Counted from the stretch's first letter, positions 1 through 10,400 are shown. The stretch is DNA of 64,000 bases from CAYRHN01 sp964424115 (GCA_964424115.1 CAYRHN010000018.1:15485-79484), one strand, 5' to 3'. Notes: a model not told the origin generated them from the letters alone. Made by a program: numbers and translations.

Positions 1-254
1 GCCTGCCCCTCGGCGCGCGGCACCGAGACGCCGTGCGCGTGCAGATAGTTGATCCATTCGATCTCGGCCGCCACCTGCGTGCCGTTGCGGTGGTAGTCGT
101 GACCGATGCGCAGGATCAGGTCTTGCTTGCCGCGCTGCACGGCGAACATCATGTTCTCGAAGCCGTCCAGGGTTTCCACCAGCCGGAGGCCGTAACCGTC
201 CAGGGCGGTTTGGAGGATGTTGTCATTGTAGAGGTCGCGGATGCGTTTTTCCAT
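1..254 (-). CDS. Phosphotransferase-family protein, N-terminal part (cut by window edge)
   Basis: Reading the minus strand from an ATG at 254 gives 84 codons open to the window edge. The product starts MEKRIRDLYNDNIL and contains a stretch like the N-lobe of aminoglycoside-phosphotransferase/choline-kinase-like enzymes: a segment around FENMMFAV followed by LILRIGHDYHR and an acidic helix AAEIEWINYLHAHGVSVPR. In that family these parts form the nucleotide-binding beta strands and the Glu helix that precede the hinge; the catalytic loop would lie outside the window. There is no Shine-Dalgarno sequence, but a TACAAT box lies 6 nt before the ATG, so the mRNA may be leaderless. The substrate cannot be told from this fragment. 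Confidence 0.6.
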   Translation of the reverse strand, partial: MEKRIRDLYNDNILQTALDGYGLRLVETLDGFENMMFAVQRGKQDLILRIGHDYHRNGTQVAAEIEWINYLHAHGVSVPRAEGQ

Positions 255-627
255 AGGGAAATTGTAACCGATTCCGCAAAAACCTTGGACACGGATTGCA
301 CGGATCACACGGATCTACACGGATCCATCTTGTGTAAGGCGGTAGATTGGGTTGAGCCAAGTAGCTCATAGCTGATAGGTGATAGCTTATAGCAAACAAG
401 GGTAGGTTGGGTTGAGCGGAAAAGGCGCGGTTCCAGGCTGATCAGTCCGGCCAGCGAAACCCAACAATCCCATGCTAAACCGGTTAACAAAGTCCCGCCC
501 GCGGCCCTTTTTAAAATCCTTTTGTGTGTTTCGTGATCCTCTTTTTAACCACGAAACACACGAAGAAATCTTCCAGGTTCCTTCGTGATTTACGTACCCC
601 AAAGGGGCATCGCGGCCGGCATGGCGG
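255..627. repeat. Gene-free spacer filled with short-period repeats
   Basis: No coding region is supported here. It holds a CACGGAT-type tract (about 288-326), an AGCTGATAG-type tract (about 363-392), a TAGGTTGGGTTGAGC ... GCGAAACCCAAC inverted pair (about 402-466) and a CCACGAAACACACGAAG tract (about 547-575). The same four kinds recur in other spacers of this window. Confidence 0.6.
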
Positions 628-1950
628 CTAATTTTCGCGGAACAAGATAAATACGTTTACTTCGGGATACGAACCTGTGGGTGTAAGGATCAGCATCGAG
701 CCAAGTGAGAATAGATGGTAATTCTCATCCATGAACCCGGAGATCGAGATCGTATTCTCGGAGATAGAATAACTCTTCACCCCGTCCCATTCTTCGGTAT
801 AACCGGGATAGAAATCCATGCTAACCGTACTATCCCCGAATGTCCATCTACCGGCTTCAACATACGTATAGGTGGCAGGCGACCCAAAGGATTTTACAGG
901 CGCTGTGTTTGTTTCCGGATTGAAATTGGGATCGGCAACCACCCAGGTTCCCACTACATCTTTTCTCAGATCGCCTGTGCTGGTGTTCCGGGTCAGCAGG
1001 GTAAAATTCAATTTCTTCCTTGGCTTGCCTTCCTGATCCATATACCCTTTTGCGGTGCTGCCGTTCATTTCCTCGATGGTCAGCACATAATCCAGGCCGT
1101 TATGGTCGCAATCCAGCTCCAGGGACTTATCATCAATAAAGGTATAGGTGGAAGAGATGCGTTGAGACCAATCACAGCCTGGCATGACCTGATTGTCATT
1201 AAAAAAGAAGATATATCCCATGAATCTATATTGATCTTCGATTCCCGCGGCTGCGTTTTCCTCTTTCCAGAGGCCGTTCGCAAATTCTTTAATTTTATTT
1301 TGGCGAGGCGCAAGTATCAAAATAAGAAGAAGTAAAGCGACGGCGATGCCAGCAAAAATGAACCATTCGCTCAATGGGTTCTGGCGTGCGCTGGTTTTCA
1401 CCTGGGAATAAACATGGACATTCACCGGGGCAGGTTCCGGCTGAGGTTGCGGTCCGGGCACGTAAGCCGGCGGGGGGGCAGGTTGCGGTTTGAGCTCAGT
1501 CGCAGTGGGTCGGACGGCTGCGCGGGGCGGGGGTGTATAAGGTGGAATTGGCAGCGGGGCAGGATTGGCAGGTATCTGGGAAGCCGGCGCGCGGGCAGGG
1601 ATTGGCGTAAAGCCCGGGGGAAGTTCCGATGCAGGCGCGGCAGCGGGAGCGGGTGCAGGCATTGGAGCAGGTGCCGGGACGGTTGTGTGGGTCCGCGGGG
1701 TTGCGTGATCCGCCAGGTAGGCGGAAGCCTCCATATTGAAGGGATCTCTGGCGAGCACCTGGCGGTAGCAATCCAGCTTCTTTTGCGGGTCATCCAGCAT
1801 GCGTGCCAGGATCAACCAGGCAGAAATATAGTCCGGGTTCTGGCGAAGTTCGAAAATGAGGATCTCGATCGCGGCGCTTTTGTTGCCCCGCTTGAATTCT
1901 CCATTGGCTCGTTCGATGGCGGTTGGTTCGCTGTTAGATGAATCGCACAT
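628..1950 (-). CDS. TPR-containing single-pass membrane protein
   Basis: A 440-residue protein. The ATG at 1950 is preferred to the upstream one at 2007 because GAGGGAAA stands just before it. The first ~95 residues are a tetratricopeptide-like helical region (repeating NPDYISAWLILARML-type helices). A long Pro/Ala-rich linker follows (about 90-185), then one strong hydrophobic segment near 195-215 (WFIFAGIAVALLLLILI), then a ~220-residue C-terminal region with repeated TWxxxD/GxWTF strand motifs like a small beta barrel or lipocalin-type fold. Topology suggests cytoplasmic TPR and outside C-terminus. No enzyme motif is visible. TPR domains usually mediate protein contacts; the partner is unknown. 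The gene is divergent from metG. Confidence 0.6.
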   Translation of the reverse strand: MCDSSNSEPTAIERANGEFKRGNKSAAIEILIFELRQNPDYISAWLILARMLDDPQKKLDCYRQVLARDPFNMEASAYLADHATPRTHTTVPAPAPMPAPAPAAAPASELPPGFTPIPARAPASQIPANPAPLPIPPYTPPPRAAVRPTATELKPQPAPPPAYVPGPQPQPEPAPVNVHVYSQVKTSARQNPLSEWFIFAGIAVALLLLILILAPRQNKIKEFANGLWKEENAAAGIEDQYRFMGYIFFFNDNQVMPGCDWSQRISSTYTFIDDKSLELDCDHNGLDYVLTIEEMNGSTAKGYMDQEGKPRKKLNFTLLTRNTSTGDLRKDVVGTWVVADPNFNPETNTAPVKSFGSPATYTYVEAGRWTFGDSTVSMDFYPGYTEEWDGVKSYSISENTISISGFMDENYHLFSLGSMLILTPTGSYPEVNVFILFREN

Positions 1951-2169
1951 GGCACTTTTCCCTCGCTGCTTCTGGCAGATGCGTATCGTATTGTATTGAT
2001 TGTACACCGATTTCCCGGAAAAATCCCCTGCTGCGCAGGCGTAGGTTAGTCTGAGCGGCTCCGACCAGCCGGAATTTCGGTCACGGCTGTCCGCTGTCCG
2101 CTATGCGCTATCAGCCATCCGCTTATTTATGATACAATTCCCCATTATTCTGACCCTTCGAGGTGTACC

Positions 2170-3969
2170 GTGAACGAACCGATCCTGCTCTGCGTTGCCT
2201 GGCCTTATGCCAATGCCGAAATTCATGTGGGCAATATGACCGGGGCTTACCTGCCCGCCGATATCCTGGCCCGCTACTACCGCATGCGCGGACGGGATGT
2301 GTTGATGGTCTCCGGCACCGATTCCCACGGCACGCCCATCACTGTGCGCGCTGACAAGGAAGGCCGCTCGCCCGAAGAGGTCTATAAATATTTTCACAAG
2401 AACTTCATCGAGATGCACCAGAAGATCGGCATCTCCTACGACATCTTCACCACTACCCACACCTCCAACCACTTCAAGGTCAGCCAGGCCATGTTCACCG
2501 CCCTGGTGAAGAACAAGTTCCTCTACGTGGACCGCAAGAACCAGTGGTTCTCCACCGCGCAGAACCGTTTCCTGCCCGACCGCTATGTGACCGGCGACTG
2601 CTACGTGTGCGGTGCGCTCAACCAGCGCTCCGACCAGTGCGAGAAGTGCGGCACGATGTTGGAGGCTGAGAAGGTGATCAACCCGCGTTCGATCATCGAC
2701 GGCTCCACCCCCGAACTGCGCCCCACCGACCACTTCTACCTCGACCTGACCGCCCTGCAGACCCAGATCCGCGCCTTTCTGGAAAAACGCCAGTCCTACT
2801 GGCGCTCCAACGTGGTGCGCCAATCCCTGGGGCAAATGGACGTGGAAGGCCTGAAGGGGCGCGCCATCACCCGCGACCTGGACTGGGGCATCCCGATCCC
2901 CGATCCGGCCTGGCCGCTCTCCAAGCGCCTGTACGTCTGGTTCGAGGCGGTCATCGGTTACCTCTCCTCCACCCTGGAGTGGAGCGCCCTGCGCGGCACG
3001 CCCGAGGCTTGGCACAACTGGTGGCACAATCCCGAGGCGCGCGCCTATTACTTCATCGGCAAGGATAACATTCCCTTCCATTCGATCATCTGGCCCGGCG
3101 AGCTGATCGGCGTGGGCAATGACCTGGATAAATTGATCGGCTCCTCCTCCGATAAACCGCTGACCCTGCCCTACGACATCCCCGCCAACGAGTTCCTCAA
3201 TCTGGAGGGCAAGAAGATCTCTGGCTCCAAGAACTGGGCCATCTACATCAACGATGCCCTCTCCCGCTACGATCCTGACGCGCTGCGCTTCTACCTGACC
3301 GTCAACATGCCCGAGGCGCGCGACGCCGATTGGAGCTGGGAGGAGTTTTACAAGCAGAACAACGACGTGCTGGTCTCCAACTGGGGCAACCTGGCCAACC
3401 GCGTGCTGTCCTTCACCTACAACAAGTTTGACGGCGTGGTGCCCGAACCGGGCGAGCTGACCGATATGGACCGTCAGCTGCTGGCGACGATCGAGGCGGG
3501 CTTCGACAGCGTGGCCGCCGATCTGGAAGCGGTGCGCCTGCGCGCCGCCCTGGCCGAGGTGCTGCGCCTGGCCACCGAGGTCAACCGCTATCTCGATCAA
3601 ACTGCCCCCTGGCAGGCGATCAAGACCGACCGCCAGGCGGCTGCTCGCTCGCTCTACGTGGCGCTCAAGGCGATCGATTCGCTTAAGATCCTCTTTGCCC
3701 CCTTCCTGCCCTTCAGCAGCGACAAACTGAACGGCTTCTTCAGCTACCAGGGTTCGCTCTTCGGCACCTCGCACACCCAGACGGTCAAGGACGACCTGGG
3801 CGAGCACGAAGTGCTGCTCTACGAACACGGCAGCGCCACCGGCAAGTGGGAGCCTTCCCGCCTGCAGCCCGGACAGCCGCTCCAGCCGCCCAGCCCGCTC
3901 TTCAAGAAGCTGGAGGCGAAGATCATCGAGGAAGAACGCTCCAAGCTGGGCACGCCCCCGGAAGATTGA
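2170..3969 (+). CDS. metG: Methionyl-tRNA synthetase
   Basis: A 599-residue class I aminoacyl-tRNA synthetase that charges tRNA-Met in the cytoplasm. The HIGH-like signature is YANAEIHVGN at residues 13-22, followed by GTDSHGTP. Two CxxC pairs (CYVC, CEKC, about 144-162) form the zinc knuckle of the connective-peptide insertion. The KMSKS-type loop is KKISGSK (about 347-353), with the Met typical of KMSKS replaced by Ile. The C-terminal anticodon-binding helical domain is present. The extra tRNA-binding (Trbp111-like) domain found in many bacterial enzymes is absent. The start is GTG at 2170 after a GAGG motif, and a TACAAT box lies about 35 nt upstream. Confidence 0.93.
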   Translation: MNEPILLCVAWPYANAEIHVGNMTGAYLPADILARYYRMRGRDVLMVSGTDSHGTPITVRADKEGRSPEEVYKYFHKNFIEMHQKIGISYDIFTTTHTSNHFKVSQAMFTALVKNKFLYVDRKNQWFSTAQNRFLPDRYVTGDCYVCGALNQRSDQCEKCGTMLEAEKVINPRSIIDGSTPELRPTDHFYLDLTALQTQIRAFLEKRQSYWRSNVVRQSLGQMDVEGLKGRAITRDLDWGIPIPDPAWPLSKRLYVWFEAVIGYLSSTLEWSALRGTPEAWHNWWHNPEARAYYFIGKDNIPFHSIIWPGELIGVGNDLDKLIGSSSDKPLTLPYDIPANEFLNLEGKKISGSKNWAIYINDALSRYDPDALRFYLTVNMPEARDADWSWEEFYKQNNDVLVSNWGNLANRVLSFTYNKFDGVVPEPGELTDMDRQLLATIEAGFDSVAADLEAVRLRAALAEVLRLATEVNRYLDQTAPWQAIKTDRQAAARSLYVALKAIDSLKILFAPFLPFSSDKLNGFFSYQGSLFGTSHTQTVKDDLGEHEVLLYEHGSATGKWEPSRLQPGQPLQPPSPLFKKLEAKIIEEERSKLGTPPED

Positions 3970-3989
3970 TTTTTAATATAGGGGATACG

Positions 3990-4292
3990 ATGAATATTCC
4001 TCCTGAAAAATTGAACCGGGTTGTCGAACTGGCTCACGCCCTGGCCGAAGCCCTGCAGGGCGGGCAGCGCGCGACGATCCTGGCGGCCCAGCAGGCTCTC
4101 AGCCAGGAGGTGGAAACTGACTGGGCGGCTTTCGAGGCCTCGGATGCTTCCCCCAAGGACAAGGCCGTGGCGCGCCTGCTGGCGGCCGGCGCCATCCGCG
4201 AACTGCCGCAGGCGATCCAGGACCCGGCCAATTATCCGCAGATCCTGCACGAGCTGCGCCTGTTGAAGAATTCGCTGGTGCTGCTCAAATAA
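3990..4292 (+). CDS. Small helical protein of unknown function downstream of metG
   Basis: A 100-residue, Ala/Leu-rich, probably all-helical soluble protein starting MNIPPEKLNRVVEL. The ATG at 3990 lies 20 nt after the metG stop, with a weak GGGG upstream; the same frame is open further upstream, but only as a shadow of metG. There is no signal peptide, membrane segment or recognisable catalytic motif. Position suggests co-transcription with metG, ending at the hairpin at 4302. I do not recognise the family. Confidence 0.6.
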   Translation: MNIPPEKLNRVVELAHALAEALQGGQRATILAAQQALSQEVETDWAAFEASDASPKDKAVARLLAAGAIRELPQAIQDPANYPQILHELRLLKNSLVLLK

Positions 4293-4301
4293 TGAAATTT
4301 C

Positions 4302-4340
4302 TGTATGGTTTTTGGCGGCGAAGCCGCCAAAAACCATACA
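4302..4340. terminator. Bidirectional hairpin terminator
   Basis: A perfect 18-bp stem (TGTATGGTTTTTGGCGGC and its complement) with a GAA loop. It lies between the convergent metG-linked gene and the GPP34 gene, with T/A-rich arms on both strands. Confidence 0.8.
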
Positions 4341-4358
4341 AATTACCCTTCTTCTTTC

Positions 4359-5018
4359 CTACCCCGAATACATCGCGCCCAGGATCACTACCGCGCCTGC
4401 GGCAGATTCGGCATTTTCCACCGCCTGGGCCACCGCCTCTGCCACCGGTTGGCTGCGGGTGAGCGCCTCGATCTGCTGCTTTGCCAGGCGCTGTTCCTGG
4501 CGGGTGAAGAACAGCGGCAGCAGTCCTGCCGCCTGCGCCAGGCTGAGCAGGGTCTTCATCTGCGCGTCCAGCGGCTCGCCGTTCAGGGCTGCCCCGCGCA
4601 GGGCGGTGTAGGCCCACATGCGCGGCGCCAGGTCACGCTGGACGAGGACGGTATGGGGAAAGATGCCCAGGGCGCGCCGTTCTTCCTCAGCCAGCAGTCC
4701 CCGGTCGAGCAGGCGGTGCAGTACGGCCCGGCGCAGTTTCGCCGAGGCCAGTTTTTCGATCCAATAATTCAGAGCGCGGGGCTTGGGGGAATTGCGCACC
4801 TCTTCCAGCGCTTCGTCCAGCAGCGGATCGGATGTGAAGGCGGTCTTATCGGGCAGCAGCGTCCCATCCGCATCCAGCTTTAACTTGCCCTGCAAGAGCA
4901 GTTCGGCCATCACTGCCCCGGCCAGGCCGTAGTTCAGCCCGCAGCCGGACGGGTCGGCCAGCTTGCCGTTCTCCTCGTCCAGCGCCAACAAGAGGAATTG
5001 TTCAGCGAGGGATAACAT
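4359..5018 (-). CDS. GPP34 (GOLPH3-like) family protein
   Basis: A 219-residue protein opening with LSLAEQFLLLALDEENGKL, the hallmark start of the GPP34/GOLPH3 family. In eukaryotes this family binds phosphatidylinositol-4-phosphate at the Golgi; bacterial members are mostly of unknown role and occur in actinobacteria and Chloroflexota. The helical body contains the usual YWIEKL and LLDRGLL-type helices. The start at 5018 is chosen because GGAGGTGA sits just ahead of it. The protein looks soluble or peripheral, with no signal peptide. Its lipid ligand, if any, cannot be read from the sequence. Confidence 0.82.
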   Translation of the reverse strand: MLSLAEQFLLLALDEENGKLADPSGCGLNYGLAGAVMAELLLQGKLKLDADGTLLPDKTAFTSDPLLDEALEEVRNSPKPRALNYWIEKLASAKLRRAVLHRLLDRGLLAEEERRALGIFPHTVLVQRDLAPRMWAYTALRGAALNGEPLDAQMKTLLSLAQAAGLLPLFFTRQEQRLAKQQIEALTRSQPVAEAVAQAVENAESAAGAVVILGAMYSG

Positions 5019-5425
5019 GGTCACCTCCGTGGGGATTGGGGATTTTCCTTCCCATTTCATTATGCCACGCCAAGGTGAACAATTTGCTATCGGAAGGTTA
5101 AGGTTTTGTTAAGGCCTCGAATTGCCGGGAGATTCATCCCCCGGCAGCGAAAAAACCAGGCCACAATTCAGACCCTGAAGGCCCCGGCGGCTTTGAGAGC
5201 CTGGCGCTGCTGCATGACCCTCACAAAAACGATTTATCCGTGCGCATCCGTTACATCCGTTCGATCCGTGTTCAAAGGTTTTTATCTTACGGGGATCGAA
5301 TGGCACTGCCTATCCCCCTACCTGTCCCAAACCCGTTTATTCTTATCCTGGTCTAATGCAACTTCGCCCAGGGCGAGGTAAAATATAATTGGATAATTTA
5401 TATCCGAATAGTAGAGAGGATGCCT
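5019..5425. other. Spacer with an ATCCGTGCG-type repeat tract and a promoter-like box
   Basis: No gene is supported. At about 5236-5280 lies a tract of ATCCGTNCG/ATCCGTTCNATCCGTG units ending in GTTCAAAGGTTTT, one of the window's recurrent short-period repeats (also near 12890, 16675 and 36130). TATAAT-like sequence near 5384 probably belongs to the promoter of the downstream flavoprotein gene. Confidence 0.5.
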
Positions 5426-6697
5426 ATGACCGAATCGATTCACACAATCATCGTCGGCGGCGGGCAGGCCGGGCTTTCTGCCAGCTACTTCCTCAAAAAG
5501 CTCGCATTGGAACACCTTGTCCTGGACAAGGCTGCCCAGCCCGCGGATGCGTGGCGCAACCAGCGCTGGGATTCTTTCACCCTCGTCACCCCCAACTTTT
5601 CTTTCCGCCTGCCCGGCGCCGAATACCAGGGCCCGGACCCGCATGGCTTCATGAAGCGCGAGGAGATCGTCCGCCGTTTTGAAGATTACGTGCGCGAGAA
5701 CGAATTACCGGTCAGTTACGGGGTTGAGGCGCAATGCGTCCAGCCGGAAGAGGGGAAAAGCGGCTGGTTGGTGCGTACCGCCGGGCGAGATGGGAAAGGC
5801 AGCTGGCTGGTACGCACCTCCCAGCGAGACTACCGCGCGCGCAACGTGATCATCGCCAACGGTTGGTTCCGGGTGCCCAAGACCCCCGCCTTTGCTGCCC
5901 GCATCCCCGCTTCGATCCGCCAATTACAATCCGGCAGCTACCGCAATCCTCAATCCATCCCGCCGGGGGCGGTGTTGGTGATCGGCTCAGGCCAGACCGG
6001 CGTCCAGATCACCGAAGAGCTGTACCGCTCCGGCCGCAAGGTCTATCTGGCCACCGGCGGGGCGCCGCGTTCGCCCCGGCGCTACCGCGGCAAGGATATC
6101 TTTGAGTGGCTCAGCCAATCCGGCTTTTTTGAACGCCCGATCGAGATGTTCAGCCACCTGCCCGGGCGTCTTTTCATCGCCCCGCAGGTTACCGGCCGCG
6201 ACGGCGGGCACGGGCTTAACCTGCATCAATTCCACCGCGACGGCGTCACCCTGCTGGGCCACGCCCGCGATTATATCGACGGGCAGATGATCTTTGCCGC
6301 CGATCTCAAAGAGAATCTAGCCCGCTCCGACCAGGGGGAGAAATTCCTCCTGAAGAACATTGACGACTACATCCAGCAGGCCGGGTTGAACGTGCCCGAA
6401 GAACACCTGCCGGCCCTCGACGACGGCTACCAGGCCCCCGAGATCACCTCGCTCGATCTGCAGGCAGCCGGGATCACTTCCATCATTTGGGCCAGCGGTT
6501 TCCGCTATGATTGCTCTCTGGTGCGGCTGCCCGTCCAGGATGAGTACGGTTACCCGATCACTCGCGGCGGGGTAAGTTCCTACCCGGGCCTGTATTTCCT
6601 CGGCATCCCATTTCTCTCCAAGCTCAAGTCCGGGTTCATTTTTGGCGTTTCCGAAGATGCCGCTCATATCACCCAGCACATCGCTGAGCGGGGATAG
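5426..6697 (+). CDS. Flavin-containing monooxygenase-like NAD(P)/FAD oxidoreductase
   Basis: A 423-residue two-dinucleotide-binding flavoprotein. The N-terminal FAD Rossmann motif is IIVGGGQAGLS (about 9-19); a second NAD(P) Rossmann motif VIGSGQTGVQ lies near 175-185; and a C-terminal ASGFRYD segment matches the ATG-like FAD closure motif. This is the CzcO/YhiV-type branch of flavin monooxygenases, which oxidise small organic substrates with NADPH and O2. The start at 5426 is chosen over 5420 because AGAGAGG then has a 6-nt spacing. The next gene begins 23 bp downstream. The substrate is unknown. Confidence 0.8.
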   Translation: MTESIHTIIVGGGQAGLSASYFLKKLALEHLVLDKAAQPADAWRNQRWDSFTLVTPNFSFRLPGAEYQGPDPHGFMKREEIVRRFEDYVRENELPVSYGVEAQCVQPEEGKSGWLVRTAGRDGKGSWLVRTSQRDYRARNVIIANGWFRVPKTPAFAARIPASIRQLQSGSYRNPQSIPPGAVLVIGSGQTGVQITEELYRSGRKVYLATGGAPRSPRRYRGKDIFEWLSQSGFFERPIEMFSHLPGRLFIAPQVTGRDGGHGLNLHQFHRDGVTLLGHARDYIDGQMIFAADLKENLARSDQGEKFLLKNIDDYIQQAGLNVPEEHLPALDDGYQAPEITSLDLQAAGITSIIWASGFRYDCSLVRLPVQDEYGYPITRGGVSSYPGLYFLGIPFLSKLKSGFIFGVSEDAAHITQHIAERG

Positions 6698-6720
6698 GCC
6701 GGAAATAAGGAATGCAGCTT

Positions 6721-7206
6721 ATGGAACAACCCGTGAAAATTAAAAGAGGCGCCCCAACCCGGCGTCTCGGTTCCAGATACCAGGCGCTCTTTTTTCCGGT
6801 GATCATGGCCACCGCCATGTCCTTTGTCATGTCGCTGGTGATGACGCTCTTCCGGCTCGGATTTGGTCCGCAGTGGATGCCGGCCTGGCTGACCACCTTT
6901 GCGGTCGCTGCCCCGGTAGCGATCCCGATGGTGATCCTCCTCTCCCCGCTGGTGGAGCGGATCGTCCGCGCCGCGCACCGCCCGCAGGACGCGCCCTGGC
7001 TGTTCCCGGCCGTGATGGGCTGCCTGATGTCCTTCTGCATGACCTTTGTGATGACCATTGTGCGCCTCGGGTTCCCGGCCAATCTGGTCTCCATCTGGCT
7101 TGGTTCGTTTGCCAGGCTGGTGTTCGCGGCAGTGCCGGCCGCTATTCTCATTGCCCCGCGCGCGCACCGGTTGGTGGACTATATCACCTGCCCGGCGGAA
7201 GAATAG
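6721..7206 (+). CDS. DUF2798-type membrane protein with internal duplication
   Basis: A 161-residue protein with four predicted membrane helices in two homologous halves. Each half has the pattern FPVIMATAMSFVMSLVMTLFRLGF / FPAVMGCLMSFCMTFVMTIVRLGF followed by a second helix, as in DUF2798 proteins, which usually have one such unit. The start at 6721 gives a 9-nt spacing from AAGGA; the ATG at 6712 would abut it. It lies 23 bp after the flavoprotein gene and is likely co-transcribed. The function of this family is not established. Confidence 0.7.
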   Translation: MEQPVKIKRGAPTRRLGSRYQALFFPVIMATAMSFVMSLVMTLFRLGFGPQWMPAWLTTFAVAAPVAIPMVILLSPLVERIVRAAHRPQDAPWLFPAVMGCLMSFCMTFVMTIVRLGFPANLVSIWLGSFARLVFAAVPAAILIAPRAHRLVDYITCPAEE

Positions 7207-7245
7207 CTTCCAACCTGAGTTGGGTTGGGAGGCATCTCATTCAGA

Positions 7246-7303
7246 GGGCGCACCTTTGTTGCGTTCATTATCCTCTGATCCAACATGGCGGTGCGCCCCT
7301 ACC
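7246..7303. repeat. Palindromic repeat, family E copy
   Basis: A ~58-bp unit with inverted ends GGGCGCACC ... GGTGCGCCC and the internal block AACATGGCG before the right end, followed by CCTAC. It is one of about fourteen copies of this family in the window. It lies between convergent genes. Confidence 0.7.
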
Positions 7304-7347
7304 CGACCCAAGGTTGCCCCTACGGGTTCTCTTCGTTCTCTAAGAAA

Positions 7348-7380
7348 AGACCCTGAAGGATTTCAAATCCTTCAGGGTCT
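7348..7380. terminator. Hairpin terminator between convergent genes
   Basis: A perfect inverted repeat (AGACCCTGAAGGATTT and its complement) at the 3' ends of the DUF2798 gene and the large LRR/CARDB gene. Similar GACCTCAAAGGTC-type hairpins recur at 38158, 40629, 48606 and 57068. Confidence 0.65.
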
Positions 7381-7406
7381 CAGGGACGTTGCGCAGGCGC
7401 TCTGCC

Positions 7407-10400
7407 CTACCTCCGCACCACCGGCAGGTAGATGATGCGCGGAGGGTTGCCCACCACCAGCAGGTTATCGCTCACCTTTGCATCCTGGTAGCCCTCGTCA
7501 TACCCGGCCCCGATGTAGAAGCCCTCGAAGGGGTAATTCGCCAGGGTCAGCCCGGCCGCGTAGGTGGCGCCGGGCGCCACCGTGAGGGTGACAGAGCTCA
7601 GCGGCAGGCTGCCCGGCTGCGGCGGGCGGTTATACAGCCCGAGGGTGATGTTCTGCGCCGTGCGCAGGCCGTTGTTCTTCACCCACACGCTCACCAGCAG
7701 GCTGCCGTCCGGCTGGAGGGTGGTGAGCACCCGCTCGGTCTCCAGGTTCAGGTCGGGCAGCACCGCCGCGGCGGTCCAGGCGGAATTGTTGCTCCGGTCC
7801 GACTCGGCCGGCGCGCCGCCCGGATTGGCCACGGCGTAGACCTTGTAGCTGCCGTCCGACGCAGCGGCCGGGTTCCAATCCAGCGAGACCAGCGTCTGGC
7901 TGCCCACCTCCAGCGCGCCGACCGGCACACTGCCCAGCAGCGTACCGCTGGCCGGGTCGTCCAGGCGGAAGTCCAGCGTGGTGGCGGCTGCGGCGCTTAT
8001 GCCGTTGTTCTTCACCACTGCGCTGAGGGGGATGGTACCGCCCGCGGGGGCCGCGGCGGTCACATCCGTCACTTCCAGGTCGGGCAGCGCCAGCGGCAGG
8101 ACGGCCTGGTTGTTGGTCTCGTCGGATTCCGCCACCGTTCCAGCCGCGTCAGCCGTGGCGTAGATGGTGAACGGCGCGCCGCTGGCGGGCAGCGTGGTTT
8201 CGATCGAAACGGTGGCGGTGGCCCCGCCGGGCAGCGCTTCGGGCGGTTGGACGGTGCCGATCAGGGTCATGCCCAGGGAGGAGTCCATCACGTAGAAGCT
8301 GACCGCGGCGGTTGGCACGGCCTGGTCGCCCAGGTTGCGCAGCACGGCGTATACCTTAACCGTCGAGCCGGGGGTGGGGTCGCGCGGGATGGCGCGCAGG
8401 TCGGCGTCCGCCAGGGCCAGGTCGGGTCCGAAGGCGTGGCTGAGCAGGTACAGGTCAGTCTGCCCCAGGGTGGTCACCTGGGTGATGACCGTACCGCTGG
8501 CGGTCTCGTAGGTGCTGTCCACCAGCTCGGTGCGGTTGAAGGCCATCAGCAGGTTGCCGTCGGCGCCGATCAGCGGGGCCATGAACTTCTCCAGCGGCCG
8601 GTCGTGGGTCAGTTGCAGCGCCTGGCTGAAGAGGGCGCTGGCCTCGTCATAGGCGGCATAGAAAGCGTCCACACCTTCCTCGGAAAGCCCCTGCCAGACC
8701 AGCACCATCCGCCCGGCCGCGTTCTGGGCGGCGGCGTAATCCAGAATGCCCGCCGAGGCATCCAGCGCCAGCGGCTGGGGCGTGCCGGAGAGGCTGCCGA
8801 GCAGGCCGACCATCTGGTCGCCTTTCAGCCACACCAGGCGCGGCGAGCCGTCCGCGGCGTACAGGAAGGTCGGGTGGCGGTCGGAGAGGGCGTCGTTGGT
8901 CAGGCGCTGGGCGGCGCCCCAGGCGGTGCCGGTCCATTGCTGGAGATACAATTCCTGGTCGGCATCCGTGGTCAGGTCGCCGTCCAGGTCGCGGGCGTAG
9001 GCAATGGCCATGGCATTCGCGTCATAGCGGGCAGGGCTGACCGTTAAAATGCCCGTCCCGCTGGTCACCAGGTATACATCCTGGAAGCCTGACCCGTCCC
9101 AGATTGTGCTGAAGAAAATGTCGGAGGCGGCGCTGCCGAGCAGTTCCCCGGCGGCGTTCTCCCGCCAGACCAGCAGCAAGTTGCCGTCTGCGCCCTGGGC
9201 CAGCACGGGAGCGTGGTCGAGCACGGCGTTATCGGTCAGCCGGGTGATCGGCGACCAGGCGGAGCCGTTCCACAGCGACCAGACGATCTCGTAGCCGTTC
9301 GTATAGGTGGCGGTCAGGTCGGCGTCAGCGGGCTGCTGGTTGCGGTTGCGCTCCCACACCAGCAGCACGTGCCCGTTCTTGTCCACCGCCGCCTGGGGGG
9401 CGAAGTCCAGCAGGGTATCGTTGGTCACCCCGGCGGGTGGGCTCCACGTCCCGCCGCTCATGCGCGAGAAGTAGATCTCCTTGCTTTGCAGCACCGGCAG
9501 GGAGGTGTTGTCGTGTACCCAGAAGAGGAAGATGTCGCTGCCGGCGCGCACCACGGCCGGGTTGCCCTGCGGGTAGACGTTGCTGGCCATCAGGGTCTCG
9601 GTCGTTTCGCCCAGTCCGAGCGGCTTGGCGTTCCAGGCGCTCTTGTTGGCCTGGAAGACCGCGTAGGTGCTCGCGTCCGCGCCGTAAGCGCGTTTTTCCG
9701 GCGCCCAGCCGGAATCGGTCGTGCCGATCACGCCCAGCTCGCCGCCGTCCTTGGCGCTGGGAGAATAGACCCACTCATACGAGGTTTCAAAGGTGCGCTC
9801 GAAGGCAAAGACCTTGAACTTCAATCCGCCGAACAGCTCGCCTTTCAGCTCTTTCAGGTAGGAGGGGTTGGGCGGGAACCAGAGGGTCAGCGTGCCCTTG
9901 CCGCCGCCATACACCTCGGCGGTCAGCTGGTCTTTGATGAACTCGAACACCAGCGAGAGGGTCAACTTGAGACTCAGGCTGCCCTCGCCGCTTTCCCAGG
10001 CCAGGCCGCCGGCCTCGCTGCGCAAATTGGCGGTGAGGGTGAGGGCCGGCTCGATGGTCAGCTTGATCTGCGCGGTCTGGTTGATCAGCTTCACCAGCCC
10101 GCCGATGATCGGCCAGGCTTCGGCGTCGCGCAGGCGGCAGGCGCCGGCCGTGGCCGCGCCGCAGATCAGTTCCACCACCGGCTTGGCCAGCTCGATCTTG
10201 CCGGCCAGCTCAAATTCGATGGCGGCCCCGGTCAGCTGCATCCCGTTCTCTGGGCTGATCTGCACCTTGCCGGAGCCGGTCAGCTTGCCGGTGATGGTCG
10301 CCCCGCCCGCCTCGAAGCCGGTCTGCCCGAAGATGCCGATCGAGCCTTCGCCGCTGCCCTGGATCTCGGCTTTCAGCCCGGCCTGGGTTTCTTTGATGCC

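Noticed and set aside
2101..3828. 575-codon minus-strand frame opposite metG
   Set aside because: Shadow frame: low-complexity Gly/Val/Asp/Leu composition from a GC-rich gene on the other strand; the plus strand is unmistakable methionyl-tRNA synthetase.
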